Below, piece after piece: positions 56,329 to 64,000 of a stretch of DNA of 64,000 nt (position 1 is its first letter; every line of letters begins with the position of its first letter). The DNA comes from Marinobacter sediminum (lineage in GTDB: Bacteria > Pseudomonadota > Gammaproteobacteria > Pseudomonadales > Oleiphilaceae), in NCBI RefSeq assembly GCF_016820575.1, contig NZ_JAEMQH010000002.1, positions 803,305-867,304 of the forward strand, given 5' to 3'. The notes beneath the pieces were generated by a model. The model was not told the DNA's origin, searched no databases, and worked only from the letters and a program-made list of their open reading frames with translations. A program made the translations under genes and the position numbers.

Positions 56329-56955
56329 ATGATGCTCGGCTTCCAGTCCTCCCTTTTATCCCGCCTGCACTCATCGGCTCAGGCGCTTCTGACGCCTCGG
56401 GTATGTTTCCGGCGAGCTTTTGCACTTGGTGTGACAGCCATGGCTATTGGGTTCAGTCAACCGGCTTTCAGCACGGAGGACATAAAGCAACCCACCCCGG
56501 AGCAGATTGCCACAGAGATCCGGGCGAATACTCAGTATCTATTGCAGCATGTCACCAACAAAACCAAAGGCATCATCGAAAACCATGACGATTTTGCTCC
56601 ATTCGGGGCTGCCCTGATGCCGGATGGCAGCGTTCGTTACGTTTGGGCCGTGCCTCCGGGTGAACCGCTGATCGGGGTCAATGGTCAGCTGGTACTGAAC
56701 TCCGTTCGAAAGGCGTTATCAATGCAAGCTCAGCAAGGGCGAATTCTGGGCTCAGCGGTGGTTTACGACTACAAGCCCAGCCCGGATTCAGAGATTGACC
56801 AGGTCAATATTGAGTTGGAGTATTTAGGCGGCCACGCCGAGGTGGTGGCAACGGAATATACACTTTCCCCCAGTGGCGTGACTTTCCATCAGGGTGCGGC
56901 CAAGAAGTATTCGCCGATGGTCTTTGCCGGAAACGGAACCGGTTCACCCCGGTAA
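56329..56955 (+). CDS. Exported protein of unknown function
   Basis: The 208-residue protein has an N-terminal hydrophobic stretch (FALGVTAMAIGFSQPAFS) that may be a signal peptide, later than usual at about residues 30-48. The mature part mentions TPEQIATEIRANTQYLLQHV and a VYDYKPSPDSEIDQVNIELEYLGGHAEVV segment. I do not recognise the family. It diverges from pabB with AAAGGA before the ATG, and a second exported-protein gene follows 162 bases downstream. Confidence 0.75.
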   Translation: MMLGFQSSLLSRLHSSAQALLTPRVCFRRAFALGVTAMAIGFSQPAFSTEDIKQPTPEQIATEIRANTQYLLQHVTNKTKGIIENHDDFAPFGAALMPDGSVRYVWAVPPGEPLIGVNGQLVLNSVRKALSMQAQQGRILGSAVVYDYKPSPDSEIDQVNIELEYLGGHAEVVATEYTLSPSGVTFHQGAAKKYSPMVFAGNGTGSPR

Positions 56956-57117
56956 GCGGAGTTCGTCACAAAAATTATCGGATCGTAAGTTTGTGTGACA
57001 ATCCGTTACTGAAATGTGCTTCACCTCGCAGTTTGGTGTGTCACGGTCTGACAGACTGATCTCGCAGCCAGAGGAAATGGCTGTTGAAGAAAAAAATAAA
57101 ATTCTAGGAGATCTAGT

Positions 57118-58053
57118 ATGAAAGGCCTGAAAAAGATTGCTTTGGTAGCCGCCGTTGCTGCCGCCCCGTTTGCCGCCAACGCGGAATTGCAAGCTCTGAA
57201 CGACGCCAGCATGGGCGCTGTAACTGGCCAGGCAGGTGTAACTATCGATCTGTCCGCCAACGTGACCATCGGCGAGATCGCTTATGAGGACCAGGGCTTC
57301 CTGGCATTCTCTGACGTAAGCATCTCTGGCCAGGGTGGTACGGACCTTGACGACATTCGCTTGACAATCGACGTGGCTGGCGACACAACTAACCGTGACC
57401 TGGGTACTGCTGCACTGGGCGCAACCTACCTGGCCGGTGCTGGTTTTGACGTAAGCGGCGCCAATGAGACTGCGCAGTCCGTTACCGACGGTGACCTGGT
57501 TATCGGTTTGCGCTCTCAGAGTGGCCTTCCAGTTGATTTCAACCTGAGCATCGGCGAAATCTTCCTGTCCAAAACTGGAAGCACAGTTGGTTCCCTGCAA
57601 TCACGTGCTAATGGTGGTACCGGCGGCACCACTCTGGTATCGGACTTGAGCATCGATGGTTTCCTCGGTCCGATTGACATTGTGATCAATGAAGAAAGTA
57701 ACAGCTTGAACGTCAATGCTTACTTCAGCGCCGAGGGTAACCTGACCATGCCGTTCATGGGCACCAGCCTGGACTTCGAGCTGCACAACCGTCGCGGCGC
57801 AACAGTGGCAGGTACTGTGGCTGGTACTGATTACAGTTTTGCTCACGCCCAGGTGGACGTAAGTGTCGTGGATAGTCATAACGCCGGTACAGCACTTGCC
57901 CCCAATAATATCAGTGCCCTGCGTGTGAATGTTCAGGATTTCTCTGGTGACCTAGACCTCACCAATATCAACACCGGTGGCACCGAAAGCATCGGTAACG
58001 TATATATGACCGACCTGGCCGTTCGCGCCGACATGGTCATCTACGGTCACTAA
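57118..58053 (+). CDS. Exported beta-rich protein with N-terminal AVTGQAG motif
   Basis: The 311-residue protein has a signal peptide ending AANA, then ELQALNDASMGAVTGQAGVT. This motif marks a family of secreted gammaproteobacterial proteins (possibly DUF6160; the name is from memory). The rest is Gly/Asp/Thr-rich and beta-like with no catalytic pattern. AGGAGATCTAGT lies just before the ATG, suggesting strong translation, and a 5' hairpin (CAGCCA with TGGCTG, 57065-57083) lies in the leader. A strong terminator follows. Confidence 0.85.
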   Translation: MKGLKKIALVAAVAAAPFAANAELQALNDASMGAVTGQAGVTIDLSANVTIGEIAYEDQGFLAFSDVSISGQGGTDLDDIRLTIDVAGDTTNRDLGTAALGATYLAGAGFDVSGANETAQSVTDGDLVIGLRSQSGLPVDFNLSIGEIFLSKTGSTVGSLQSRANGGTGGTTLVSDLSIDGFLGPIDIVINEESNSLNVNAYFSAEGNLTMPFMGTSLDFELHNRRGATVAGTVAGTDYSFAHAQVDVSVVDSHNAGTALAPNNISALRVNVQDFSGDLDLTNINTGGTESIGNVYMTDLAVRADMVIYGH

Positions 58054-58076
58054 GCTTTGCCTTAGTGAGAAGACCG

Positions 58077-58104
58077 ACGACGCCCTCGGTGAGGGCGTCG
58101 TTTT
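58077..58104 (+). terminator. Rho-independent terminator
   Basis: ACGACGCCCTC (58077-58087) pairs perfectly with GAGGGCGTCGT (58091-58101) around a three-base loop, followed by TTTT. It ends the transcript of the exported-protein gene. Confidence 0.9.
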
Positions 58105-58178
58105 AGCATTCCTTCGTAGTTGTTCTGCAATTCAGACTTGTTTCAGGCTATCCCGCCATCAGTCGGTCCGGAGGTGAC

Positions 58179-58970
58179 ATGGTTTCACTGTTAAGGTTTG
58201 GCATTCTAGCCACGCTGGTAACAAGTTCCGGCGGTGTATTGGCTGATCTGAAACCCGTAGCCGATGATGAGTTATCGGGTGTCGTTGCCCAGGCGGGGCT
58301 GACCGTGGATTACTCCGGCCAAACCACACTAAGCCAGTTCAAATTCGAAAATGCCGGCGCCTATCAGGTGGATGGCATCACCATGGGCGGTGCAGGTGTT
58401 ACTCAGGCAGGATTTAGTGAAGGTTATGGCGTAAATTTCGATGATGTCAGAGTGACCTTCGATATCGATTCCGATGGCGTGTTAGACGTGGTCTGGCAGC
58501 CTGGAATCTCTGACAAAATCGACTGGGGTTTCCGTGCAGATGACGTCACCCTGGAGAGCTCCGGTGCCAAAAAAACGGCCCTGTTCACCAATCTCGAGGC
58601 GTGGGGTTTCCTGAAAGAAATTCGACGTCGAGTTAATCCGCCTGCCGCTGACGGTTCATCACAAGGCGTCAGTACCTATTCGGAATTCACCATTGAGAAT
58701 CTGACAGCAGGCGCCAGCGCTAATACCGTCGGGATCGAGGGTGGATACGTTAAAGGAATGGAGCCGGCAGGATTTGCGGTGCTGGATTCCACCTTCCGAC
58801 CTCTCTCAGCTGCACAGTCAGGCATCGGCAGGGACACGGTGACCTTAGAGGTGCATAACTTTGCGGCCGACATAGGCATGAGTAATCTGTCGATAGGCGG
58901 TGTGGGCCTCGGTGCGGTTACCCTGGACAACGTACGGGTAACCGATACGGCCATTACACTAAACCACTGA
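58179..58970 (+). CDS. Exported beta-rich protein, paralogue of the 57.1 kb protein
   Basis: The 263-residue protein has a signal peptide ending GGVLA, then DLKPVADDELSGVVAQAGLTVDY, which parallels the AVTGQAGVTIDL segment of the upstream gene. Several NFDDVRVTFDIDSDG-like strands follow, with a C-terminal GAVTLDNVRVTDTAITLNH. The two proteins look like diverged copies. GGAGGTGAC directly precedes the ATG. It is separated from its neighbour by a terminator, so it has its own promoter. It converges on the next gene, 11 bases away. Confidence 0.82.
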   Translation: MVSLLRFGILATLVTSSGGVLADLKPVADDELSGVVAQAGLTVDYSGQTTLSQFKFENAGAYQVDGITMGGAGVTQAGFSEGYGVNFDDVRVTFDIDSDGVLDVVWQPGISDKIDWGFRADDVTLESSGAKKTALFTNLEAWGFLKEIRRRVNPPAADGSSQGVSTYSEFTIENLTAGASANTVGIEGGYVKGMEPAGFAVLDSTFRPLSAAQSGIGRDTVTLEVHNFAADIGMSNLSIGGVGLGAVTLDNVRVTDTAITLNH

Positions 58971-58981
58971 CGCTCTGCCGC

Positions 58982-59599
58982 TTATTGATCCGGTACGGCA
59001 ATCGAAAGATCAAACCCGCCGCCCGGTCTCGGAGTCAGGCTGATTGGCCCTTCGTTAATAGCTTGTGGAATCTGGATTCGATCGATGCCCGGTGGGTTGC
59101 CGATTGAGAAGTTCAGATTCTGTCCGTCAAAGCCAATGCCCAACTGATCGTTCAGGAAGGTCTGGGTGAAGGGTTCATCCGGAATCTCTGCCTGCTGGCC
59201 AAAAATAATCGGCGGGATAGTGGGTGTGAACTCGGCCGGTGGTTGGGCTCTTGCCAGCTCCTCCTGAGGCAGGAGTAAAGCTCGTCTCAGGAATTCTTCC
59301 TCAGCACTTTCCAGGGCGTCCTTTCTGCCTTCTTCCACATATCGCTGCAGGGCTTCCCGGTACGCCTCTTCCTCGGCCTCGGTCAGTACCGGCTCGCCCG
59401 GGGAAATGGTCAGTGCACGGATTATGCGCTGACGGTCTGCTTCCGATTTTTGCTGTTTCTTTGGCACGATGATAACGGCGGAGTCCTTGACGTAAGTCTC
59501 TACCATTTCATCTGAAGTAAGGGCCTGGACACCCGCCAAGGCGGGTAGGGAAACAGTCATCCCGGCAACTGCGGCGGCTAAGAGGTTCGTGCGTTTCAT
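58982..59599 (-). CDS. Exported protein with related N-terminal motif
   Basis: The 205-residue protein has a signal peptide (LLAAAVAGMTVSLPALA), then GVQALTSDEMVETYVKDSAVIIV, aligning with the LQALNDASMGAVTGQAGVTI motif of its neighbours. A charged helical region (about 60-120, many Glu and Arg) follows, then a Pro-rich, Gly-rich tail (PGIDRIQIPQAINEGPISL). The ATG at 59599 is chosen because AAGGA lies seven bases upstream; a longer frame begins at 59677. The family is unknown. Confidence 0.75.
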   Translation of the reverse strand: MKRTNLLAAAVAGMTVSLPALAGVQALTSDEMVETYVKDSAVIIVPKKQQKSEADRQRIIRALTISPGEPVLTEAEEEAYREALQRYVEEGRKDALESAEEEFLRRALLLPQEELARAQPPAEFTPTIPPIIFGQQAEIPDEPFTQTFLNDQLGIGFDGQNLNFSIGNPPGIDRIQIPQAINEGPISLTPRPGGGFDLSIAVPDQ

Positions 59600-59846
59600 A
59601 GTCAGGTCCTTTTCAGACTTGCAGACTTTCAGGCTTGCAGGATTGAAGGCTGGGAAAGCAGGCTTCTGACATAACAACAGAAACTCTCCGCTCCATAGTC
59701 AGTATTCGGTTTGTCCGACAGGTTTTCAAGTTGGTTTTTGTTGCTTTGTGATCAGATTCGACTCAAATCGGGTATTGTTAAGGAGGAGCGACATTCCAGA
59801 GGATGTTGTCGGAACTTTCAATGCATTTTGTCGCCTCAAGGCCACC

Positions 59847-60878
59847 ATGAAAAACCAAGTATCAAAGCGCTGGCAACGTTGGGTGAATCGGAGACTTCCC
59901 CGTTCTGACGTGCAGACATTCAGTCAGAAGAATATTTTCATTTTGCCGACCGGGGCAGGCGTGGTGTTCGGCATTCTGTTGCTGATCATGCTCATCACCG
60001 GTATCAATTATCAGAACAGTCTGATCTACCTGGTAACTTTCTTGCTCGGAGCGGTCTTTGTCGGTGCCATGCATCAGACCCATCGTAATCTGTCGGGGCT
60101 GCAGTTGGCATTAGTTCAGCCAGGAGAAGGCGTGGCCGGTGACGAAGTGCCGTTTCGGTTTCGTGCGACGGCCGGGCGCGATGATGCTGTGGCCATCCTG
60201 TTGTCGTGCGAGGAATTCAGTCTGGGGGCTACTCACATCAGGGCGGGCCAGTCGAAGGACATGACTTTACCCGTACCCTCTGCATACCGAGGTTACCTCC
60301 GGCCTGAGAGAATTCGCGTCGAAACCCGGTTTCCATTCGGTCTTCTCAAGGCGTGGTCCTGGATCAGGCCGGTATCGCCCGGCATTGTTTCACCCAGGCC
60401 ATTGGCGGCACCCGAGGTAACCAGTACCGTCGAAGCTGGCGAGGAAACAGAACAGGCCAGCCCGGCGACCGGAAATGACCATGCGGACCTGAGGCCCTGG
60501 CGTGAGGGCGACCCGAGCCAGCGGGTGATGTGGAAACGATTCGCCAGGAACGGTCAGATGGTCGTTGCCGATTGGGAAGGCGAGCGGGGCAGTCCTCATT
60601 GGCTGGACTTTAATGCCTTTCCCGGCGCCGATTATGAACTGCGGCTTAGCTACCTGGCGTGGCTCGTAAACGAGCGCGAACGAACCGGTGCCCGTTTTGG
60701 TTTGAGCCTGCCCGGGCAAGTCATCGAGCCAGATTCCGGTTCCACCCATGTAAACCGTTGTCTGCGTGCGTTAGCGGTTTGGGGCGAGGAGCGCCCGCGT
60801 GATGCGGTGACCGAACGACACGGGAGCCGGCGACAAAAATCCGATAACGCTGCCGGCCCATCGAGGAGGCGCGCATGA
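59847..60878 (+). CDS. DUF58 domain protein
   Basis: The 343-residue protein has two membrane helices near residues 32-76 (ILPTGAGVVFGILLLIMLITG) and a DUF58 domain with the LRPWREGDPSQRVMWKRFAR signature. The ATG at 59847 is used; the frame is open upstream to 59748. DUF58 proteins usually pair with a MoxR ATPase and a TgpA transglutaminase. Here the tgpA-like gene follows directly with a four-base overlap, but no moxR lies upstream. Confidence 0.88.
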   Translation: MKNQVSKRWQRWVNRRLPRSDVQTFSQKNIFILPTGAGVVFGILLLIMLITGINYQNSLIYLVTFLLGAVFVGAMHQTHRNLSGLQLALVQPGEGVAGDEVPFRFRATAGRDDAVAILLSCEEFSLGATHIRAGQSKDMTLPVPSAYRGYLRPERIRVETRFPFGLLKAWSWIRPVSPGIVSPRPLAAPEVTSTVEAGEETEQASPATGNDHADLRPWREGDPSQRVMWKRFARNGQMVVADWEGERGSPHWLDFNAFPGADYELRLSYLAWLVNERERTGARFGLSLPGQVIEPDSGSTHVNRCLRALAVWGEERPRDAVTERHGSRRQKSDNAAGPSRRRA

Positions 60879-62950
60879 GTGTCTCCGATGGTAGCTCAGT
60901 GTTAGTAGCGGCTGATGGTGCCGCAACCGGATTGCCTTCGCGGGCCCTGCTGTGGCTGTTTGGTAGTTTTGCAATTCTGCTTACGCCGCAACTGGATCGC
61001 TTGCCCATTTGGCTGATAGCTGCCTGCCTGGTGCTGGCCGGATGGCGCGGGGCGGCACAGTTCGGCCATGTTCGTCTGCCAGGGCGGTGGCTGCGAACCG
61101 GCATCATGTTGGTGTTGGTTGCGGTCTATATCGCCACCGTTCAGGGCCGTTTTACCGTGGATACGGCCGCATCGTTTTTCGTGCTGGCGGTCGGGCTGAA
61201 GTGGCTTGAGACTCGAACCGTGCGCGATTTCTACGTGTTGTTTTTCATCCTTGCCTATCTCGGCACCGTGAATTTTCTATTTCATCAGGAAATTCATTGG
61301 AGCCTCGTCAATATCCTCGCGGTAGCCCTGCTATTAGTTGGCTTGCAGATCATCAACGCGCCGGATCTTCCTGGCAGCGTGAAGGCAGGCTGGAAAAGGC
61401 TGGGCCTGATGCTGCTGAAAACCTTGCCCATTGTCGTTCTGCTGTTTGTGTTTTTCCCACGCATGGAGCCACTTTGGAGTGTGCCCCTGGTTTCAGGTCA
61501 GGCGAGAACCGGTATCAGTGACACCATGCGGCCAGGCGATATTTCCAACCTGGCTCAGAGTAGCGAGCGCGCGTTCCGAGCCACCTTCGGTGGACAGTTA
61601 CCGGCCTACCGGGACCGGTATTGGCGAGGGCTGATCCTGGACTATCTCGATGGTGAAACCTGGAGGCAGAGCGAGCGCGATCCACTGCAGCGTCCGGGGC
61701 GGGTAGCTCTGGATGGCGGTGTGGGTGAGCTGGAGACCGGCGAGTACGATGTGCTCCTTGAGCCGACGGATCAGCGCTGGGCCTTCGCGTTAGAAGGGTC
61801 GCGGGCTGTCTCGAGCAATGTCATTGAGGAGTCCAACGATCTTTTCCGGTTTAGACGGCCGGCAGACACCTCGGTTCGCTATCGTCTTGCCCGTGAGGAT
61901 GCCGGTAATCAGGCCCGGGAATCTTTGACTTATGAGCAACGGCGACGCTACCTCCAGCTTCCGGCGACCGGAAATCCGCGAGCCCGCCAGTTTGCTCGTG
62001 ACCTGCGTACCCAATACGGTGACGTCGAGCTGGTCCGGGCGCTGTTAACCCGATTCCGGGAAGAGCCTTACTTTTATACACTCAGGCCGCCCACCATGGG
62101 TGAAAACGGCATCGATAACCTGTTGTTCGATTCCCAGCGTGGTTTCTGTGCCCACTACGCTGGAGCCACCACGTTCTTGCTGCGTTCAGCCGGTATTCCC
62201 GCACGTGTGGTTGTCGGATATCAGGGTGGGGCGCCCGGCGCCGGTGGGGACTATTTGATCGTCCGCCAGTACGATGCCCACGCCTGGGTTGAAGTATGGA
62301 TCGGCGATAGAGGCTGGGTTCGGATAGATCCGACGGCCGCCATCGCGCCCAGTCGAATCGAGTCGGGTTTGCGTGATGCGGTTGCGGACGAAGGCTCGTT
62401 CCTTGAAAACAACTGGGCGTCGCCCCAGCGTTATGCTGATATCGCTGTGATTCAGTGGGCCAGCCTTCAGCTGGACCGGATCAATTATCAGTGGCAGCGC
62501 TGGATTGTGGGGTATCAGGGGCAAACCCAGATGAATCTGATGTCGCGTCTTCCGGGCGGCTTTGGCATGCGGGAGCTCGGCTATCTGACCGCCGGTATTG
62601 TCGGTGCGGGCTTGCTCATAGCCGGACTGATTTCCGCCTGGCAGATGCGTCGCGGCGGATCCCGCGATGCCTTTCTCCGCATTATTGGCGGGTGGCATCA
62701 CCTGAGCGCCAGAGCGGGGGTGCCAGTGCGAGTGGGCGAAACACCATCAACGTTGGCCGCCCGGTTGGCCAGGGCTGAACCGGCCGTTGCCGAATCCGCC
62801 AGGCTCTTTGCCCACAGCATTAACAGCCATTACTATAGCGATGGTTCGTCTGCGGGTCGCGATCGCGAGCTCAAACGCCTGCGGCGCCTGTTGCAGACCA
62901 TGAAAAAACAGCTTCGGCGCCGACATTCAACCACGGGAAAACGTTCTTGA
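60875..62950 (+). CDS. TgpA-like membrane transglutaminase
   Basis: The 691-residue protein has about six to seven membrane helices in residues 24-196 (DUF3488). A periplasmic transglutaminase-like domain follows with the triad C425 (GFCAHYAG), H469 (YDAHAWVEV) and D485 (RIDPTAA). One more helix near 565-585 leads to a DUF4129-type tail. The family is important for viability in Pseudomonas aeruginosa. It overlaps DUF58 upstream and holB downstream. Confidence 0.91.
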   Translation: MSVSDGSSVLVAADGAATGLPSRALLWLFGSFAILLTPQLDRLPIWLIAACLVLAGWRGAAQFGHVRLPGRWLRTGIMLVLVAVYIATVQGRFTVDTAASFFVLAVGLKWLETRTVRDFYVLFFILAYLGTVNFLFHQEIHWSLVNILAVALLLVGLQIINAPDLPGSVKAGWKRLGLMLLKTLPIVVLLFVFFPRMEPLWSVPLVSGQARTGISDTMRPGDISNLAQSSERAFRATFGGQLPAYRDRYWRGLILDYLDGETWRQSERDPLQRPGRVALDGGVGELETGEYDVLLEPTDQRWAFALEGSRAVSSNVIEESNDLFRFRRPADTSVRYRLAREDAGNQARESLTYEQRRRYLQLPATGNPRARQFARDLRTQYGDVELVRALLTRFREEPYFYTLRPPTMGENGIDNLLFDSQRGFCAHYAGATTFLLRSAGIPARVVVGYQGGAPGAGGDYLIVRQYDAHAWVEVWIGDRGWVRIDPTAAIAPSRIESGLRDAVADEGSFLENNWASPQRYADIAVIQWASLQLDRINYQWQRWIVGYQGQTQMNLMSRLPGGFGMRELGYLTAGIVGAGLLIAGLISAWQMRRGGSRDAFLRIIGGWHHLSARAGVPVRVGETPSTLAARLARAEPAVAESARLFAHSINSHYYSDGSSAGRDRELKRLRRLLQTMKKQLRRRHSTTGKRS

Positions 62951-63978
62951 CCGATAACGCACGCAATATGCCCTGGCAATCAAGAGCCAGGGCCACGGTT
63001 CGAAGCCAATGGTCTGAAGGCCGGTTGCCCCATGCCCTGATCATTACGGGTGAACGTGGTGTGGGCAAGCGTGCCTGGGCCCAGGCAGTGGCGGAGTTAC
63101 TGCTGTGTGATACCCCGGCTAACGGTGAGGCGGGAGAGCCTGCTGCTTGCGGGCGGTGTAAGCAGTGTGAACTGTTCGCGGCAAGCACCCACCCGGATCT
63201 TCGTGCGTATGCACCGGAGAAGTCCCGGATGGTTAAGGTTGATCAAGTGAGAGCGTTGTCGACCTTCGCAGTGGCGTCGCCCCAGGTGGCCCAGCGAAAA
63301 GTTGCGATTATTGATCGTGCTGACCAGCTCAACATCAATGCGGCCAATGCGTTGCTTAAAACCCTGGAAGAGCCTCAGCCGGATGTCACCCTGTTGCTCC
63401 TGCAGGAGAGCGGGCGGCCACTTTTGCCGACGATTCGTTCGCGGTGCCAGACCGTTACCATACCTACGCCGGACATGGAGGCAGCCAACAACTGGCTGGT
63501 GGCTGAGGTTCAGGCTCTGGATGAGGCGGCCCGGCCCTCCGCTCAGGTACTGGCAAAAGCGTTAATGCTCTCCGGCAATGCACCGAGGCTGGCACTGGAA
63601 TATGCCACGGGTGAGTTTATCGGATTGCGTGATAAGGCGTTTGAGCAGTTCAAGCAGTTCATGAAGGGGCGCGTGCCGGTTGCGGAAGCGGCCAAGGCAT
63701 TCAAGGCGCTGGGGCTGGAAGACAGCCTCTGGTTATTCGAAGGTTGGGCAGCTGACTTGGCAAGGCTGAGTCTGGGCGGCTCAGCGATCGATACGGAAGC
63801 TGAGGAAATGCTTGGCTTCCTTGCTCGATCAAATCCCGCGTGGCGCGCTCATGCGCTGTTGGATATGGTCAAGGAGGCTCGGGAGGCTGGAGTCTACAAT
63901 GCCAACCCCGAACTGGAAGCGAGCCGATTGTTGATTGCCTGGCAGAAGTTGATGCCGGTAAAACGTAGGGCAGGTTGA
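62947..63978 (+). CDS. holB: DNA polymerase III delta-prime subunit
   Basis: The 343-residue clamp-loader subunit begins MTDNARNMPW with a TTG that overlaps the tgpA stop; GGGA lies about nine bases upstream. An ATG 21 bases later is the alternative. It has a P-loop-like GERGVGKRAW, the zinc-finger cysteines CGRCKQC and the conserved NALLKTLEEP segment. It works with DnaX in the clamp loader. Its stop overlaps the next start codon. Confidence 0.92.
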   Translation: MTDNARNMPWQSRARATVRSQWSEGRLPHALIITGERGVGKRAWAQAVAELLLCDTPANGEAGEPAACGRCKQCELFAASTHPDLRAYAPEKSRMVKVDQVRALSTFAVASPQVAQRKVAIIDRADQLNINAANALLKTLEEPQPDVTLLLLQESGRPLLPTIRSRCQTVTIPTPDMEAANNWLVAEVQALDEAARPSAQVLAKALMLSGNAPRLALEYATGEFIGLRDKAFEQFKQFMKGRVPVAEAAKAFKALGLEDSLWLFEGWAADLARLSLGGSAIDTEAEEMLGFLARSNPAWRAHALLDMVKEAREAGVYNANPELEASRLLIAWQKLMPVKRRAG

Positions 63979-64000
63979 TGATCCCTGATAGCGCCTTCCT
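63978..64000 (+). CDS. Start of a downstream gene, probably pilZ
   Basis: An ATG overlaps the holB stop (TGATG) and opens MIPDSAF before the window ends. In pseudomonads and relatives holB is followed by the type IV pilus gene pilZ, so that identity is inferred from gene order only. Seven codons cannot confirm it. Confidence 0.4.

Overview
The window is a chromosomal segment of about 64 kb from a gammaproteobacterium. Gene content and protein style (XrtA exosortase locus with prsK/prsR/prsT, dnaX-ybaB-recR-rnd-ycgL-ycgN, ThrH, Fe-S type CysH, long DinG and HrpA, MlaA, a holB-pilZ-like junction) suggest a marine Marinobacter or close relative. That assignment is an inference from gene content; no rRNA gene is present. 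There are no tRNAs, insertion sequences, phage genes or CRISPR arrays, and the segment looks like ordinary chromosome.

Region 1 (1-15.1 kb) is the edge of an exosortase A / exopolysaccharide locus. The start of an AMP-dependent acyl ligase runs off the left edge. Three plus-strand genes follow: a FIH/JmjC-like cupin, a GNAT-type protein and a formyltransferase. A long minus-strand series reads hexose-6-phosphate mutarotase, acyltransferase, SDR-like protein, prsK, prsR, prsT and xrtA. No PEP-CTERM substrate is visible in the window.

Region 2 (15.1-24.9 kb) has the 4.5S RNA gene ffs with its own promoter. It continues with the DNA metabolism and housekeeping series dnaX-ybaB-recR-rnd-ycgL-ycgN and ends in a VWA / MoxR / CoxE-like VWA module closed by a double hairpin terminator.

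Region 3 (25.2-33.7 kb) is the most unusual part. Nine tightly packed genes encode exported TPR proteins, a TPR lipoprotein, two small exported proteins, an ExbB-like channel, two ExbD-like proteins and a TonB/AgmX-like energy transducer. One ExbD lacks the membrane aspartate that the other keeps. It looks like a proton-motive-force-driven envelope machine of unknown output.

Region 4 (33.7-49 kb) holds lipid genes (MaoC hydratase, FadD, a ketoacyl synthase III, a thioesterase, MlaA, a patatin), the helicases HrpA and DinG, and a GspA/GspB-like pair. Between dinG and a MalT/LuxR-type regulator lies a candidate structured small RNA on the minus strand, with repeats, a -10 box, hairpins and a terminator.

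Region 5 (49.2-64 kb) contains the MalT-like regulator, cysB, cysH, thrH and pabB, then a group of small exported proteins sharing an N-terminal motif, then a DUF58 / transglutaminase pair and holB. The first codons of what is probably pilZ lie at the right edge.
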